A stretch of 64,000 bases of DNA, taken from the NCBI RefSeq assembly GCF_900102545.1, contig NZ_FNBN01000003.1, positions 153,976-217,975 of the forward strand. Reading direction: 5' to 3'. Under the pieces are notes generated by a model. That model was given only the letters and a program-made list of their open reading frames with translations, ran no database searches and was not told where the DNA came from. Made by a program: the position numbers and the translations under genes. This DNA is from Chitinophaga filiformis (GTDB lineage Bacteria > Bacteroidota > Bacteroidia > Chitinophagales > Chitinophagaceae). Below, in pieces: positions 45,337 to 56,600 of the stretch (position 1 is the stretch's first letter; every line of letters begins with the position of its first letter).

Positions 45337-46275
45337 ATGCGCTGCTGCTTTCTATTCTTATTTCTGTTATGTAGTAAGGCTGCTATGTGCCAGTCCCTTG
45401 CCGAATTGGAGAAACAACTCGATTCCCTGCTGAAAAAGAGGGAAAGAAGTGAGTTGATCCTTGGTGTCGGGTATGGTAATAGTCCTGCCTACGGCAAGAA
45501 AACACAGACGTATGAGACGCCCATCGTCATGAAACCCTTCATTAACCCAACGGTTTCCTACTTCCATAAAACAGGATTATACGCCAATGTAAGCAGCTAT
45601 TACCTCTTTCAGTCAATCGGTAAACCCTGGTTCGAATGGGACCTTTCCGTAGGGTATGATTATTCAAAGAACAGGAAATTCCTGACAGGTATTTCCTATA
45701 CAAAATACATCTTCACCGATTCTGTTGATATACCGGTTACGCCTATCAACAATGAATTATTCGCTTACTTCTATTACAGGGACTGGTGGTTGCAGCCCGG
45801 CGTCAGTCTGGACCTGGGATGGGGTAATACACAGGAGAAATTTGCAGGAGGCAGATTGAGCCGGAACATCTCCGGAAAGGACTTCAATATCGTAACAGCT
45901 GTCCGTCACCCTTTCATCTTTATCGATGTATTAAAGCATGATGACGCCATTTTACTGACGCCGTCTGTTGGCCTCACGATGGGTACCGCCAATTACTATA
46001 GCAATCTTAAATCATTCCAGTATATTTCCCGCTCTCCAAAATTACATTGGGAATGGAGCGATACCCGGCCACCGGAAGATATCCAGAGAGCATTCATGAG
46101 TAGCAAAACCGCTACCGGATTTGAAATAAGGGCTGTAGACCTTACCCTCAATGCATCTTATATGTTGGGCAACTTTACCATTTCACCATCCTATACCATT
46201 TTCAAACCTTTCCAGGGAGAAGAAAAACAACTCACCGGCTATTTTACCGCCAGATTAGGGTATACTTTTAAATGA
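45337..46275 (+). CDS. Predicted outer-membrane beta-barrel protein of unknown function
   Basis: A 312-residue protein with signal peptide MRCCFLFLFLLCSKAAMCQ followed by a short coiled stretch (LAELEKQLDSLLKKRERSE). The rest is alternating aromatic and polar residues (VSYFHKTGLYANVSSYYLF, WDLSVGYDYSKNRK) and ends in ARLGYTFK, with a C-terminal aromatic-Lys as in outer-membrane barrels. No family name can be given with confidence. It lies 109 bases after the metallophosphoesterase gene. Confidence 0.8.
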   Translation: MRCCFLFLFLLCSKAAMCQSLAELEKQLDSLLKKRERSELILGVGYGNSPAYGKKTQTYETPIVMKPFINPTVSYFHKTGLYANVSSYYLFQSIGKPWFEWDLSVGYDYSKNRKFLTGISYTKYIFTDSVDIPVTPINNELFAYFYYRDWWLQPGVSLDLGWGNTQEKFAGGRLSRNISGKDFNIVTAVRHPFIFIDVLKHDDAILLTPSVGLTMGTANYYSNLKSFQYISRSPKLHWEWSDTRPPEDIQRAFMSSKTATGFEIRAVDLTLNASYMLGNFTISPSYTIFKPFQGEEKQLTGYFTARLGYTFK

Positions 46276-46469
46276 TTTCTCCTGCTATTCATCTTCACGT
46301 TACTGTTTTTTCTATTTTGTTATCCACACATTGCTAATTGTTAATAATTGTAGCACGCATTTTGCTATCTGTCAGATAGGGGTATGTCTTGTGAGGAACG
46401 TTATTAATCAGAGCCAGAAAAACCTTTATATCAATCAATAAATATCCTCTTCTGTTAAAAAACAACTAT

Positions 46470-47084
46470 ATGAAAAAACTGTTTCTCGCGATCGCAGTAC
46501 TCAGTGTGACTGCCGTTTCTACCACAAATGCCCAGACCAGATTTTTAAGATTCGGTCTTAAAGGAGGTGCTAATCTGGGTAAACTGGACGGTCAGGGTTA
46601 CAAAGATGGTTTCAATCTGGGGTATCACCTGGGTGGTTTTGCACAGGTTAACCTGACAAAAGGCTTTGGTGTACAGGGTGAATTGATCTTTTCTTCCAAC
46701 ACAGTAAAAACCACAAGTAATTTTGGCGAGGTCGTTGATCCTGAAAATCTGAACGACCCTGCAAATAACAACAAAAAGATAAAGCTGAACTACCTGAGCA
46801 TTCCGTTGCTGGCAAATATCTCTTTGGGTAGCCCGCGTGTTAAACTGCAGGTAGGTCCTCAGTTCAGTGCCCTGGTAAGCGATAAGAATGTATTCAAAGG
46901 CGCGAATGACGCCTTCAAAGGTGGGGATGTATCCGGTGTGGCTGGTCTCTGGCTGCAGCTGCCGATTATCAACATCAGTGCCCGTTATATCATCGGTTTT
47001 ACCGATGTGAAAGGTGTGAATACATTAAGTACAGACAACTGGAAAAACCAGAGCATTCAGCTGGGTGTAGGTGTGACTTTATAA
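46470..47084 (+). CDS. Porin family outer-membrane beta-barrel protein
   Basis: A 204-residue protein with signal peptide MKKLFLAIAVLSVTAVSTTNAQ. The FGLKGGANLGKL opening, VQGELIFSS, LNYLSIPLLANISLG and a C-terminal GVGVTL fit the PorT-like/OMP_b-brl_2 barrel family common in Bacteroidota. It is probably an eight-stranded barrel. No ligand can be predicted. A clear terminator follows. Confidence 0.9.
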   Translation: MKKLFLAIAVLSVTAVSTTNAQTRFLRFGLKGGANLGKLDGQGYKDGFNLGYHLGGFAQVNLTKGFGVQGELIFSSNTVKTTSNFGEVVDPENLNDPANNNKKIKLNYLSIPLLANISLGSPRVKLQVGPQFSALVSDKNVFKGANDAFKGGDVSGVAGLWLQLPIINISARYIIGFTDVKGVNTLSTDNWKNQSIQLGVGVTL

Positions 47085-47104
47085 GAACAGCTTAAATGAT
47101 ATTG

Positions 47105-47141
47105 AAAAAGTCGCTTCGTTATAAAACGGGGCGACTTTTTT
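47105..47141 (+). terminator. Terminator of the porin family gene
   Basis: aaaaagtcgcttcgtt pairs with aacggggcgacttttt (two non-Watson-Crick positions) around a 4-base loop; T run on the plus strand. It lies 20 bases after the stop. Confidence 0.85.
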
Positions 47142-47257
47142 AATATCATTTGTTTTTTCGTGGCATTAATCTTGACAATATACCTATGCTTATAAAAATG
47201 AATGGAAAGGGGGCCGCAGGCTGACAATTTGGCCACTTTCACGATTAAACTACGCAG

Positions 47258-49660
47258 ATGAATAGATTCTATTTTGCAAACTCGGAAGAAGAGATGGAAT
47301 TCATGCCGATTATCCCTTTAAATGAAGAGAATGATGGGCTGGAGGACGAGAAAATACCTGATGAACTGGCCTTACTGCCACTTAGAAATACAGTACTTTT
47401 CCCTGGTGTGGTACTGCCAATTACAGTTGGCAGGGATAAATCCATAAAGGCAGTGAACGATGCCTATAAGGCAGACAAACTGATTGGGGTTGTAGCACAA
47501 AAAGACAGTACCGTAGAAGATCCCAACCTGGTCGATCTTACTGATGTTGGTACTGTTGCCCGTATCGTTAAGCTTATTAAAATGCCGGATGGCGGCACCA
47601 CTATCATTATACAGGGTCGCAAGCGATTTAAGATCAGTGAAATAGTATCGGAAGACCCTTATTTCAAAGCACGCATTGAATTGCTGCAGGATGAAATAGT
47701 GACAGACGATCCGGAATTTGACGCTTATATATCCTCCATTAAAGACCTGGCAGGTCAGATCATTCAGTTATCACCAAACCTGCCATCTGAAGCCAGTATC
47801 ATTCTGAAGAACATTGAAAATCCATCCTTCCTGGTACATTTCGTGTCTTCCAATCTGAACTGTGACCTGAAGGATAAACAGCAACTGCTGGAGATCAATA
47901 ACCTGCGCACCCGCGCTGAATTGCTCCTGAAATTATTGCAGGTGGAACTGCAGCTGGCAGAGCTGAAAAATAAGATCACCAATAAAACCAAGGCGGATCT
48001 CGATAAGCAACAGCGGGAATATTTCCTCCAGCAACAGCTCAAGTCCATCAAGGAAGAGCTGGGAGGAGATACAAACGACCGTGAAGTCAAAGAATTACAG
48101 CGTAAAGCGGAAAAGAAACAGTGGACAGAAGCCGCTGCGGAACTGTTCCGCAAAGGCATAGAAAAGCTGGAGCGCATGCATCCCAGCACGCCCGACTACT
48201 CTGTGGTGTACAATCACCTGGACCTGATGCTGGACCTGCCCTGGAAAGAATACACCGAAGACAGTTATGACCTGAAAAAAGCGAAAAAGATCCTGGATAA
48301 CGACCATTACGGTATGGACAAGATCAAGGAACGCATCCTGGAATACCTGGCTGTACTCAAACTGAAAGGAGATATGAAGTCTCCGATCCTTTGTTTTGTA
48401 GGTCCTCCGGGTATTGGTAAAACCTCCCTGGGCCGTTCCATTGCCAGCGCTATTGGCCGTAAGTATGTACGATTAAGCCTCGGCGGTCTGCACGACGAGA
48501 GTGAGATCAGGGGCCATCGTAAAACATATATCGGCGCTATGCCCGGTCGTGTATTGCAGTCCATCCGTAAGGTGAAAACTTCCAACCCTGTCATGATCCT
48601 CGACGAGATCGACAAGATCGGTAATGACCACCGCGGAGATCCGAGTTCTGCGATGCTGGAGGTGTTGGATCCGGAACAGAACGGCACTTTCTATGACAAC
48701 TATTTGGAGCTGGAATACGACCTGAGTAAGGTATTGTTTATCGCTACCGCGAATAATATTAATGCTATCAGTCCTGCGCTTCGTGACAGGCTGGAGATCA
48801 TAGATCTGAGTGGTTATTCCATTGAGGAAAAAGTGGAGATCGCCAAGCGTCACCTGATTCCTAAACAGAAGGATGCACACGGTCTGAAAACGCTGAAAAT
48901 GCGTATCAGCAACAACATCATTGAAAGGGTGATCCAGGATTATACCCGTGAAAGCGGTGTCCGTGAACTGGACAGGCAGTTTGCATCTATCATGCGTTCC
49001 ATTGCGAAAGATGTAGCATTGGAAGAGGAAATTCCGGAAAGCCTGACAGAAGATCATATAGAAGACATATTAGGTAAGTCCCGGTATTCCAATGAGATCT
49101 ACAAGGTGGGCAACCCGGCAGGTGTAGCCGTTGGACTGGCCTGGACATATGTAGGGGGAGACATACTGTTCATCGAGACCAGTCTGAGCGAAGGTAAGGG
49201 TGAGCTGAAGCTGACTGGTAACCTGGGCAACGTGATGAAGGAATCCGTGAGTACGGCGCTCAGCTATCTGCAGGCGCATGCCAAAGAGTTCAAGATCGAT
49301 CCGAAGCTGTTCTCTCAGCGTAATGTGCACGTACACGTTCCGGAAGGAGCCGTGCCAAAGGATGGCCCAAGTGCCGGTATTACCATGCTGACGGCCTTAA
49401 CGTCCGCATTTACAGGCAGAAAGGTGAAGTCCTACCTGGCTATGACAGGTGAGATCACCCTCCGCGGACAGGTATTACCGGTAGGAGGTATCAAAGAAAA
49501 GATTTTGGCTGCCAAAAGAGCAGGTATTAAGGAAATTATCCTCTGCTGGCAGAATGAAAAGGATATCAAAGAAATAAATCCCGACTATATCAAAGGATTA
49601 AAGTTCCATTTTGTAAAAGAAATGAACCAAGTTGTCGATATAGCGTTATTAAAGAAGTAA
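47258..49660 (+). CDS. lon: ATP-dependent protease Lon (endopeptidase La)
   Basis: An 800-residue AAA+ serine protease that removes misfolded and regulatory proteins in the cytoplasm. The order is an N-terminal LAN domain (about 35-230, [18 protein letters not shown]), coiled-coil linker, AAA+ module with Walker [14 protein letters not shown] and Walker [10 protein letters not shown], and a C-terminal protease domain with the Ser-Lys dyad in [10 protein letters not shown] and [14 protein letters not shown]. Alternative starts at the next Met (MEFMPI) would shorten it by about 12 residues. A strong hairpin terminator follows. Confidence 0.97.
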   Translation: MNRFYFANSEEEMEFMPIIPLNEENDGLEDEKIPDELALLPLRNTVLFPGVVLPITVGRDKSIKAVNDAYKADKLIGVVAQKDSTVEDPNLVDLTDVGTVARIVKLIKMPDGGTTIIIQGRKRFKISEIVSEDPYFKARIELLQDEIVTDDPEFDAYISSIKDLAGQIIQLSPNLPSEASIILKNIENPSFLVHFVSSNLNCDLKDKQQLLEINNLRTRAELLLKLLQVELQLAELKNKITNKTKADLDKQQREYFLQQQLKSIKEELGGDTNDREVKELQRKAEKKQWTEAAAELFRKGIEKLERMHPSTPDYSVVYNHLDLMLDLPWKEYTEDSYDLKKAKKILDNDHYGMDKIKERILEYLAVLKLKGDMKSPILCFVGPPGIGKTSLGRSIASAIGRKYVRLSLGGLHDESEIRGHRKTYIGAMPGRVLQSIRKVKTSNPVMILDEIDKIGNDHRGDPSSAMLEVLDPEQNGTFYDNYLELEYDLSKVLFIATANNINAISPALRDRLEIIDLSGYSIEEKVEIAKRHLIPKQKDAHGLKTLKMRISNNIIERVIQDYTRESGVRELDRQFASIMRSIAKDVALEEEIPESLTEDHIEDILGKSRYSNEIYKVGNPAGVAVGLAWTYVGGDILFIETSLSEGKGELKLTGNLGNVMKESVSTALSYLQAHAKEFKIDPKLFSQRNVHVHVPEGAVPKDGPSAGITMLTALTSAFTGRKVKSYLAMTGEITLRGQVLPVGGIKEKILAAKRAGIKEIILCWQNEKDIKEINPDYIKGLKFHFVKEMNQVVDIALLKK

Positions 49661-49731
49661 CATTTCCCTGCCGGCCTTTTTAACAGTTGTGGCTGGCAAT
49701 GGATACTAATGTTGATTGTTTTAAGGGTTTG

Positions 49732-49766
49732 GAGATGCCATATGCATAGCATATGGCATCTCTGTT
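49732..49766 (+). terminator. Terminator of lon
   Basis: A perfect 14-bp stem (gagatgccatatgc and its complement at 49749-49762) with a 3-base loop, followed by tgtttt on the plus strand, 70 bases after the lon stop. Confidence 0.8.
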
Positions 49767-49865
49767 TTAAAGTAGGCCATTGAGCCACCATTTAAGCCCA
49801 TTCTACTGAAAGCAGACTGGCTTTCGTGTTTTATAACCTATTATTATTTAGTTTTATGCCTCTAT

Positions 49866-50918
49866 ATGAGGAAAAACATCATTGCGCTACTGATTGCGCT
49901 CCCATACCTCTGTCTTTCTATGAGAACCGCCAGTGCCCAGGTACTGGGAGGAAAGAGCGTATTTTCCTTTCTTGATCTGCCCGTTTCGCCTCAAATAGCT
50001 GCCCTTGGTGGCTCTAATACCAGCTTACAGAATAACGATATAGCCTTGTCTGCGCTGAACCCGGCCCTGTTAAGAGAGAGTATGTACCAGCATTTACAGG
50101 TGAACTATACCAATTATTTCGCCGGTGTGCAATATGCACAAGCACTATTTGGCTACCACCTGGAGAAGTATGCAACCACGCTTGCCTGCAGTGTACAATA
50201 CATTGATTACGGCAGTGTCACACAAACAGATGCAGCAGGTAATATTCTTGGGAACTTCAAGCCCAGGGACATGGCCTTCCAGCTAACAGCCTCCCGCAGA
50301 TACCTGGAAAGATGGTACTATGGCATCAGCATTCAATACGTTCAATCCTCTTATCAACAATACAAAGCCTCCGGATTAGCATTTCATGTAGGGCTGAACT
50401 ACCAGGATACAACCCATCACTGGCAAGCGGGTCTGGTAGTACGCAACATGGGGGCACAATTAAAAACTTATACAAAAGACAACCAGGAACCTTTACCTTT
50501 CGATCTGCAAATCGGTATTTCGAAAAAGCTGGAGCACCTTCCCCTGCAATTCTCAGCTACGATACATCACGTCCATCAGTTTGATGTTCGCTATGCAGAT
50601 CCAAACTTCCAGGAAGGCACCATCATTTCAGATGGAGACACAACCACGAGTAGCAATACCGCAGACAAAATCTTCCGGCACTTTATCCTTGCCGCACAGT
50701 GGGAGATAGGCCGTTATATAGAACTGACGGCATCTTACAATCACCTCCGCAGACAGGAGCTAGGTTTACCACAACAAAAGGGTATGAGTGGTTTTGCGGG
50801 AGGAATTGGCATCATTACCCGCAAACTGCAATTAAGATATACCCGTTCCTGGTATCAACGCAGTGAAGCCTTAAATCAGCTAGGTATTAATCTCCCGTTA
50901 AAGGAGTGGAGATATTAG
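49866..50918 (+). CDS. porQ: Type IX secretion system protein PorQ
   Basis: A 350-residue outer-membrane barrel of the PorV/PorQ group. The signal peptide is MRKNIIALLIALPYLCLSMRTASAQ, and the family opening is VFSFLDLPVSPQIAALGGSN, then LNPALL and QVNYTNYFAGVQYAQ. In Porphyromonas, PorQ with PorZ, PorU and PorV forms the attachment complex that cuts sorting domains and anchors T9SS cargo. It fits with the two type B and one type A cargo proteins in this window. It is a single gene here, with no porU or porZ adjacent. Confidence 0.9.
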   Translation: MRKNIIALLIALPYLCLSMRTASAQVLGGKSVFSFLDLPVSPQIAALGGSNTSLQNNDIALSALNPALLRESMYQHLQVNYTNYFAGVQYAQALFGYHLEKYATTLACSVQYIDYGSVTQTDAAGNILGNFKPRDMAFQLTASRRYLERWYYGISIQYVQSSYQQYKASGLAFHVGLNYQDTTHHWQAGLVVRNMGAQLKTYTKDNQEPLPFDLQIGISKKLEHLPLQFSATIHHVHQFDVRYADPNFQEGTIISDGDTTTSSNTADKIFRHFILAAQWEIGRYIELTASYNHLRRQELGLPQQKGMSGFAGGIGIITRKLQLRYTRSWYQRSEALNQLGINLPLKEWRY

Positions 50919-50930
50919 ATCAAATAAAAA

Positions 50931-50959
50931 CGGGACTACAGAACGCATCCGTAATCCCG
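50931..50959 (-). terminator. Terminator of pdxJ
   Basis: cgggactac and gtaatcccg pair with one mismatch around an 11-base loop; on the minus strand the stem is followed by TTTTTATTTG. It lies 21 bases after the pdxJ stop. Confidence 0.7.
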
Positions 50960-50980
50960 CAAAAAATATAACAATAGCAG

Positions 50981-51712
50981 CTACTCTTCCAACTGTCTCT
51001 TATACAACTGTATCGTATTTTCCAATCCAAAATAAAGTGCATCACACACCAGCGCGTGTCCAATAGACACCTCTTTCAACTGAGGAATATGCAGCTTAAA
51101 AAAGCGTAAGTTATCCAGATTGAGATCATGTCCTGCATTCAGATCTAATCCTATAGCAGTCGCCGCACGGGCGGTATTCTTATAGTCATTGAACAGCTGA
51201 AGATTCTGCGGTTGTGTCCGCGCGCGCTCATACTCTTCCGCATAAGGGCCGGTATAGAGTTCAATACGATCTGCACCGGCAGTCTTCGCTGCTTCCACTT
51301 TATCTACTTCAGCATTCAGGAATATTGATACACGGATGCCTGCAGCTTTTAAAGTACTGATCACCTCGCGGAGGAAAGATTGGTTCTTAACAGTATCCCA
51401 GCCGGTGTTGGAAGTGATCGCATCAGGTGGATCAGGTACTAATGTTGCCTGATGAGGCTTTATGGAAAGCACAAGGTCCATAAAGTCTTTCGAAGGATAA
51501 CCCTCAATGTTGAATTCCGTTTTCACCAGCGGCTTCAGATCTCTTACATCCTGGTAGCGGATATGCCGTTCATCCGGTCTCGGATGTACGGTGATACCAT
51601 CTGCGCCGAAACGCTCGCAGTCCTGCGCTACTTTTAATATATCCGGCATATTACCACCACGTGCATTGCGGAGGGTAGCAAATTTGTTGATGTTTACGCT
51701 TAGCTTGGTCAT
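50981..51712 (-). CDS. pdxJ: Pyridoxine 5'-phosphate synthase
   Basis: Closes the pyridoxine ring from 1-deoxyxylulose-5-phosphate and 3-amino-2-oxopropyl phosphate, in the DXP-dependent vitamin B6 route. It has 243 residues, a normal length. The motifs are LSVNINKFATLRNARGG, TVHPRPDERHI, FNIEGYP, TLVPDPP, GADRIELYTGPYAEEY and NAGHDLNLDNL. It stands between porQ (convergent) and ahcY. Confidence 0.96.
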   Translation of the reverse strand: MTKLSVNINKFATLRNARGGNMPDILKVAQDCERFGADGITVHPRPDERHIRYQDVRDLKPLVKTEFNIEGYPSKDFMDLVLSIKPHQATLVPDPPDAITSNTGWDTVKNQSFLREVISTLKAAGIRVSIFLNAEVDKVEAAKTAGADRIELYTGPYAEEYERARTQPQNLQLFNDYKNTARAATAIGLDLNAGHDLNLDNLRFFKLHIPQLKEVSIGHALVCDALYFGLENTIQLYKRQLEE

Positions 51713-51767
51713 AGTACAAAAATAGTGGAATTACAGTGATAGATGAAGGGCTAAGTGAACTAAAGCA

Positions 51768-51800
51768 AATAGCCCATAACTATCAAAGTTATGGGCTATT
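51768..51800 (-). terminator. Hairpin terminator downstream of ahcY
   Basis: A perfect 13-bp stem (aatagcccataac and its complement) with a 7-base loop, 22 bases after the ahcY stop. On the minus strand it is followed by only a weak T-rich tail. Confidence 0.65.
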
Positions 51801-51822
51801 GCTAATATAGTGATTAATCAGA

Positions 51823-53151
51823 TTAGTATCTGTAGTAATCTGGTTTGAATGGACCTTCAGCAGGGATGTTCAGATATGCTGACTGTGCAGGAGTCAATAC
51901 ATCCAGTTCAACACCGATCTTCTTCAGGTGCAGACGTGCAACTTTCTCATCCAGGTGTTTAGGCAGTACGTAAACTTTGTTCTCGTATTTGTCTGTATGC
52001 TGCCACAGTTCCAGCTGAGCCAGTACCTGGTTGGTGAAGGAGTTACTCATCACGAAGGATGGGTGACCAGTAGCACAACCCAGGTTTACCAGGCGGCCTT
52101 CAGCCAGCAAGATGATGTCTTTACCGTCGATGGTATATTTATCTACCTGAGGTTTGATCTCAACTTTGGTATTACCATAGTTTTTGTTCAGCCAGGCAAC
52201 ATCAATTTCGATATCGAAGTGACCGATGTTGGAAACGATACACTTGTCTTTCATCAGTTTGAAGTGTTCCGCAGTGATGATATCGCGGCAACCGGTAGTG
52301 GTTACGATGATATCAGCTTCTTTCACCGCATCACTCATTTTCTTTACTTCATAACCTTCCATAGCAGCCTGCAGGGCGCAGATAGGATCGATCTCTGTTA
52401 CGATTACGCGGGCGCCTGCACCTCTCAGCGATTCTGCAGAACCTTTACCTACGTCACCGAAACCAGCAACAACAGCAACTTTACCAGCGATCATTACGTC
52501 TGTAGCACGACGGATAGCGTCTACACAGGATTCGCGGCAACCATATTTGTTATCGAATTTGGATTTGGTAACAGAGTCATTGATATTGATAGCAGGGATA
52601 GGCAGTGTACCATGCTGCATACGCTCATACAGACGGTGAACACCGGTAGTGGTTTCTTCACTCAGACCTTTCACATGCTGGATCAACTCAGGATATTTAT
52701 CAAATACCATGTTGGTCAGGTCGCCACCGTCGTCCAGGATCATGTTCAATGGACGGTCCTGGCTACCGAAGAACAGGGTCTGTTCAATACACCAGTCAAA
52801 TTCCTTCTCATTCAGGCCTTTCCAGGCAAACACAGGTACTCCTGCAGCAGCAATGGCAGCAGCAGCGTGATCCTGGGTAGAGAAGATGTTGCAGGAGCTC
52901 CAGCGAACTTCAGCACCCAGGTGAACCAGGGTTTCTATCAGTACGGCAGTCTGGATGGTCATGTGCAGACATCCGGCAATACGTGCACCCTGTAAAGGCT
53001 TGGTGTTGCCATATTCTTCGCGCAGAGACATCAGACCCGGCATTTCGGCTTCTGCGAGTTCAATTTCTTTACGTCCCCACTCGGCCAGAGACATATCTTT
53101 TACCTTGTAAGCAAGGGTAAAGTCAATGTTAGAATTAGCTATTGTAGACAT
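51823..53151 (-). CDS. ahcY: Adenosylhomocysteinase
   Basis: Reversibly hydrolyses S-adenosylhomocysteine to homocysteine and adenosine, keeping methylation cycles running. It has 442 residues. Marks are the NAD-binding [36 protein letters not shown] and the C-terminal FKPDYYRY, which reaches the neighbouring subunit's cofactor site. A promoter element lies 17 bases upstream of the ATG, leaving almost no leader, so no riboswitch is expected. Confidence 0.97.
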   Translation of the reverse strand: MSTIANSNIDFTLAYKVKDMSLAEWGRKEIELAEAEMPGLMSLREEYGNTKPLQGARIAGCLHMTIQTAVLIETLVHLGAEVRWSSCNIFSTQDHAAAAIAAAGVPVFAWKGLNEKEFDWCIEQTLFFGSQDRPLNMILDDGGDLTNMVFDKYPELIQHVKGLSEETTTGVHRLYERMQHGTLPIPAININDSVTKSKFDNKYGCRESCVDAIRRATDVMIAGKVAVVAGFGDVGKGSAESLRGAGARVIVTEIDPICALQAAMEGYEVKKMSDAVKEADIIVTTTGCRDIITAEHFKLMKDKCIVSNIGHFDIEIDVAWLNKNYGNTKVEIKPQVDKYTIDGKDIILLAEGRLVNLGCATGHPSFVMSNSFTNQVLAQLELWQHTDKYENKVYVLPKHLDEKVARLHLKKIGVELDVLTPAQSAYLNIPAEGPFKPDYYRY

Positions 53152-53167
53152 TATATCTTGTTTTGTG

Positions 53168-53175
53168 CAAATCTA
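53168..53175 (-). promoter_or_regulatory. Candidate -7 promoter element of ahcY
   Basis: TAGATTTG on the minus strand matches TAnnTTTG and ends 16 bases before the ahcY ATG. The -33 side is not clear. Confidence 0.5.
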
Positions 53176-53407
53176 GCGTTATTTTATGGGTTTAAACTAT
53201 GCATTTGTTCTTTTTTTATTTAGCCAAACAGAACAACAGTACTTTTACAAGCCCCTTAACCTCACAGAAGTGCTAAAAAGATGTTATGACACCGGTTTAG
53301 CATAAGTATAACAACTTTTTCCACTTTAAATGTGGATTTGTAATTTATTGAGCACTAGTACCTCATGATAGTTATCCACATTTCATGACACAACATATTC
53401 ACAGAAT

Positions 53408-53453
53408 ATATAAATTTGTTTGTATAAGTAGGGAAATATAAATATGTTTGTAT
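53408..53453 (+). promoter_or_regulatory. Promoter of the Calx-beta/PorP operon with paired direct repeats
   Basis: TATGTTTG (53443-53450) fits the -7 element TAnnTTTG, with TTTG at 53419-53422 as a -33 element 20 bases upstream. The two elements are embedded in two copies of an 18-bp sequence (53408-53425 and 53436-53453) that differ at one base and are 28 bp apart. The leader to the first plausible ATG is about 165-200 bases. Confidence 0.5.
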
Positions 53454-53648
53454 CTTATATATATGTATTGTCTTTTATTTTATCGGATAATACGATAGGT
53501 GGTTCCCAGAAATGGGGTGGGTTGAAATTGTTTGATGCGGACTACCAAAAAAATCTCGCACCATCAAAGTGTGTAGGCTAACCATCTTTATTGAGCAGTG
53601 ACTTTTTTTAAGTATTTGATGGATTATTACAACTTTACACAGTTTACT

Positions 53649-56600
53649 ATGTTTAAGCTTCCCAATCCTATGAAACGCAGTTCCATTGCAGCGTTGCGTA
53701 AATTGCCGAATGCCATTTGCAGGATCGTGCTGCCATTACTGCTGCTACTGATATGCAGTCAAGTCAATGCGCAGACTGTTAAAGCTGTTATCAATCCGAC
53801 CGGTGGTACTCCTGCTTCTAACGACCTGAAGATCGAGGTACTGAGTGACGGTGGTATTAAGGTCACGCGGAAAGGATTATTAGAAAGTTATATCAGAACA
53901 GACAGCTCTCAGGGTATGAGAGCTTTTTTAGATTTTAAGAATAGCTCTTATCTGGTTCCACCAAACCTGAAAAGTCCTTCCGTTTGTTACATTTCGCCAA
54001 TATCAGGTACAGGTGAATACTGGGATCCTTACAAGGTACATATCGTAGGTACTATCCTCGATAAATATAAAAACTATCCTACCGGACAAACCGGTACGGT
54101 AACCATCATCTTGTCCTACGTGAAGAATACCAATTACTTCTTCATGGACTACGTATTGCACCTGCCGCAGACCAGCGGCTTTACAAAAGCATTACTGTAT
54201 CAGTCAGAACAGGTTGTAATGGGTGCGGCCGCCACGGATGATCCGGATGCGGCCAGTACCTGTGCCTATGGTTTCATAAGTGCAGATGGTACTACTGTCG
54301 GTGTATACCGTGACGCCAGCTGCGCGGTGACCCCGGAAGCGCCAAGAAGCCATGTATACCGTTCACTGAGGAAGTTCGATTCCTGGGAGGTTTCCCTTCC
54401 GGGCCATCGTTTCTATATAAATGACGCCGGTTATTTCCCTTATAATACCGTTGCCGGTGGTATTGACGGCAATGCCCGTTCCATGGGTATCATGAAACAG
54501 TTAGGCTCCGTATTCCGTGATGGAACCCTGGACCCTGACCCGATGAACTTTAAAACATATCGCCTGCTTTCCGGATATGGAACAAGTATGACCGAGTTCG
54601 ATACCATTGCGGCGATGAAAGATACCATCCCTGTTCCCGGATTTGCCGCGGTGAATATCAAATTCTCCAACGGTACCTTATCTGGTAACGAAGGAAATAC
54701 AGCCGACGGTGAACAACCTGCACAGGGGCTTACCCTGACAGTATCCGGCGGTAAACTGAATGCACCTGCTTACGTACTGGTGAAATATGATCCGGCGTAT
54801 GCATCCAACTACTCACATCCGGCTGCACCTGGAACAGACTTTACCCTCACACAGGAAGCGTTCCTCGTGCCTGCGGGCGACTATACCACGCCTAAAAACG
54901 TGACGATCCCTAACCTGCATGTGATTGGTAATGACCAGTTACAATACAGCCGTACCCTTCGTCTCAAACTGGTAAGCACCTGTACTTCCCTGTTAAGCAT
55001 CTCCGGAACTTCCGAAGTGGATTATACCATCGTGGACGACGAGCCGAGAACGCTGACAATGAATATTGACAGCACTTCACTGTTCGAAGGAAATTCTTCC
55101 AAGGCAAGGATCACCATGCCAATCGGTATTACCTGTCCGGAAGATATCGTGATCACCTTCTCCCGCGTAGGAACATCTACCGCTGGAGATACTGACTACG
55201 TTGTACCAGCTAATGTTGTAATACCAGCTAATCAGACAGGTACACCAGTATTCACTTTCTCTGCGAAATCAGATAAGGTGCTGGAAAACACAGAGAACCT
55301 GTCCCTGAAATTCCAGGGTACCATTTTAGGTATCGGTGTGGCCAGCCAGAAAGATCTACAGATAAAGGATAGTACCTTCCTGAACCCTGCTTACTCGCAG
55401 ATCCAGGCCGACTGTGTCTCTCCTGATACATCACGGCCTATACCTGAGGGTTATAGCGGGTTCCTTGGTCTGCACCTGCCTCCGGGAGTTACTACAGAGG
55501 TGACCATCACCATGCAGGAGATCTATGTGGATTGGGATAATGCTACTGCGGAAGACCAGGTAGACTTTGACCTGAACTATTATTCCGGTCTGGAGTTTAA
55601 GATCACCCCAGGTACTACAGTTACCAAAGTGCCTTTCACTGTCTTTGCAGATAAACTGATAGAAGGTCCTACTCCTGAATACTTTGACCTCGATATCGTG
55701 GCAATGGATGATGTGGGCGCAGGTCGCGTATATAATTATACTGGTCCGCAGATAACTATCAAAGACGTTGACGCCGACAGTTCAAATAAAGTAATTCTGA
55801 CAGTTACCCCGTCAACTATTAAAGAAGGAGACGCTGGCGCTACGGTAACAGTATCGTTACCGCCGGGTGTTACTGCCTTATATGATATTCCGGTAGTTAT
55901 ATCAAAAGGCCTGAGCTCAAAAGCAACAGATGCTGATCTGGTAACTGCATTGCCAACCAGTGTAGTGATCAAAAAAGGTCAGAACTCAGTTTCCTTCCCG
56001 GCCAGGGTAATTGCGAAGGCAGATAATGTATTGGAGAATGATGAAAGCCTGTGGATCGTTACTCAACCTAACGGATTCACCACAGACTCATCCCTGATCA
56101 CCATCCAGGATGCTACCGGAGATGTACCAGGTAACAAGGATATGAAGATCGAACTGGAGACGCCTACATTAAAAGAAGGCAGCAACAGTGGTATTAAGAT
56201 CAGTTTTGTGAATACTGCCGTTACCGCTGAAGATCCGATCTCTATCACATTATCGCACGATGCTTCTTCTGCAGCAGCGACTACTGATTATACTGCTCCG
56301 GCTACGATTATCATGCCAGCAGGTCTGAATACTTATACTATACCTGGTGGCTTTGTTGCTGTCAGCGATAAGATCTTTGAAGCGGATGAAGCAGTAACCC
56401 TCGTAGGAGTGGCTACTACTCTTCCTGGTCTGACAGTAAGCGGTTTCAGTGGATTGATCCAGGATGCTACCGGAGATGATCCTGCAAATAAACAGATCAC
56501 CGTTACGGCCAGTCATCCGGAAATGGATGAAGGAGGCACTGGTTACAGCTTTACTTTCAGTCTGCCTGCCGGCTTCACCACAGAAATACCTATCGACATT

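Noticed and set aside
51928..52995. 355-aa plus-strand frame
   Set aside because: It is antisense to ahcY, a highly conserved gene, and is a product of its codon bias.
53152..53400. SAH-type riboswitch upstream of ahcY
   Set aside because: A good -7 element lies 17 bases before the ATG, leaving no room for a structured leader, and no known fold was recognised.
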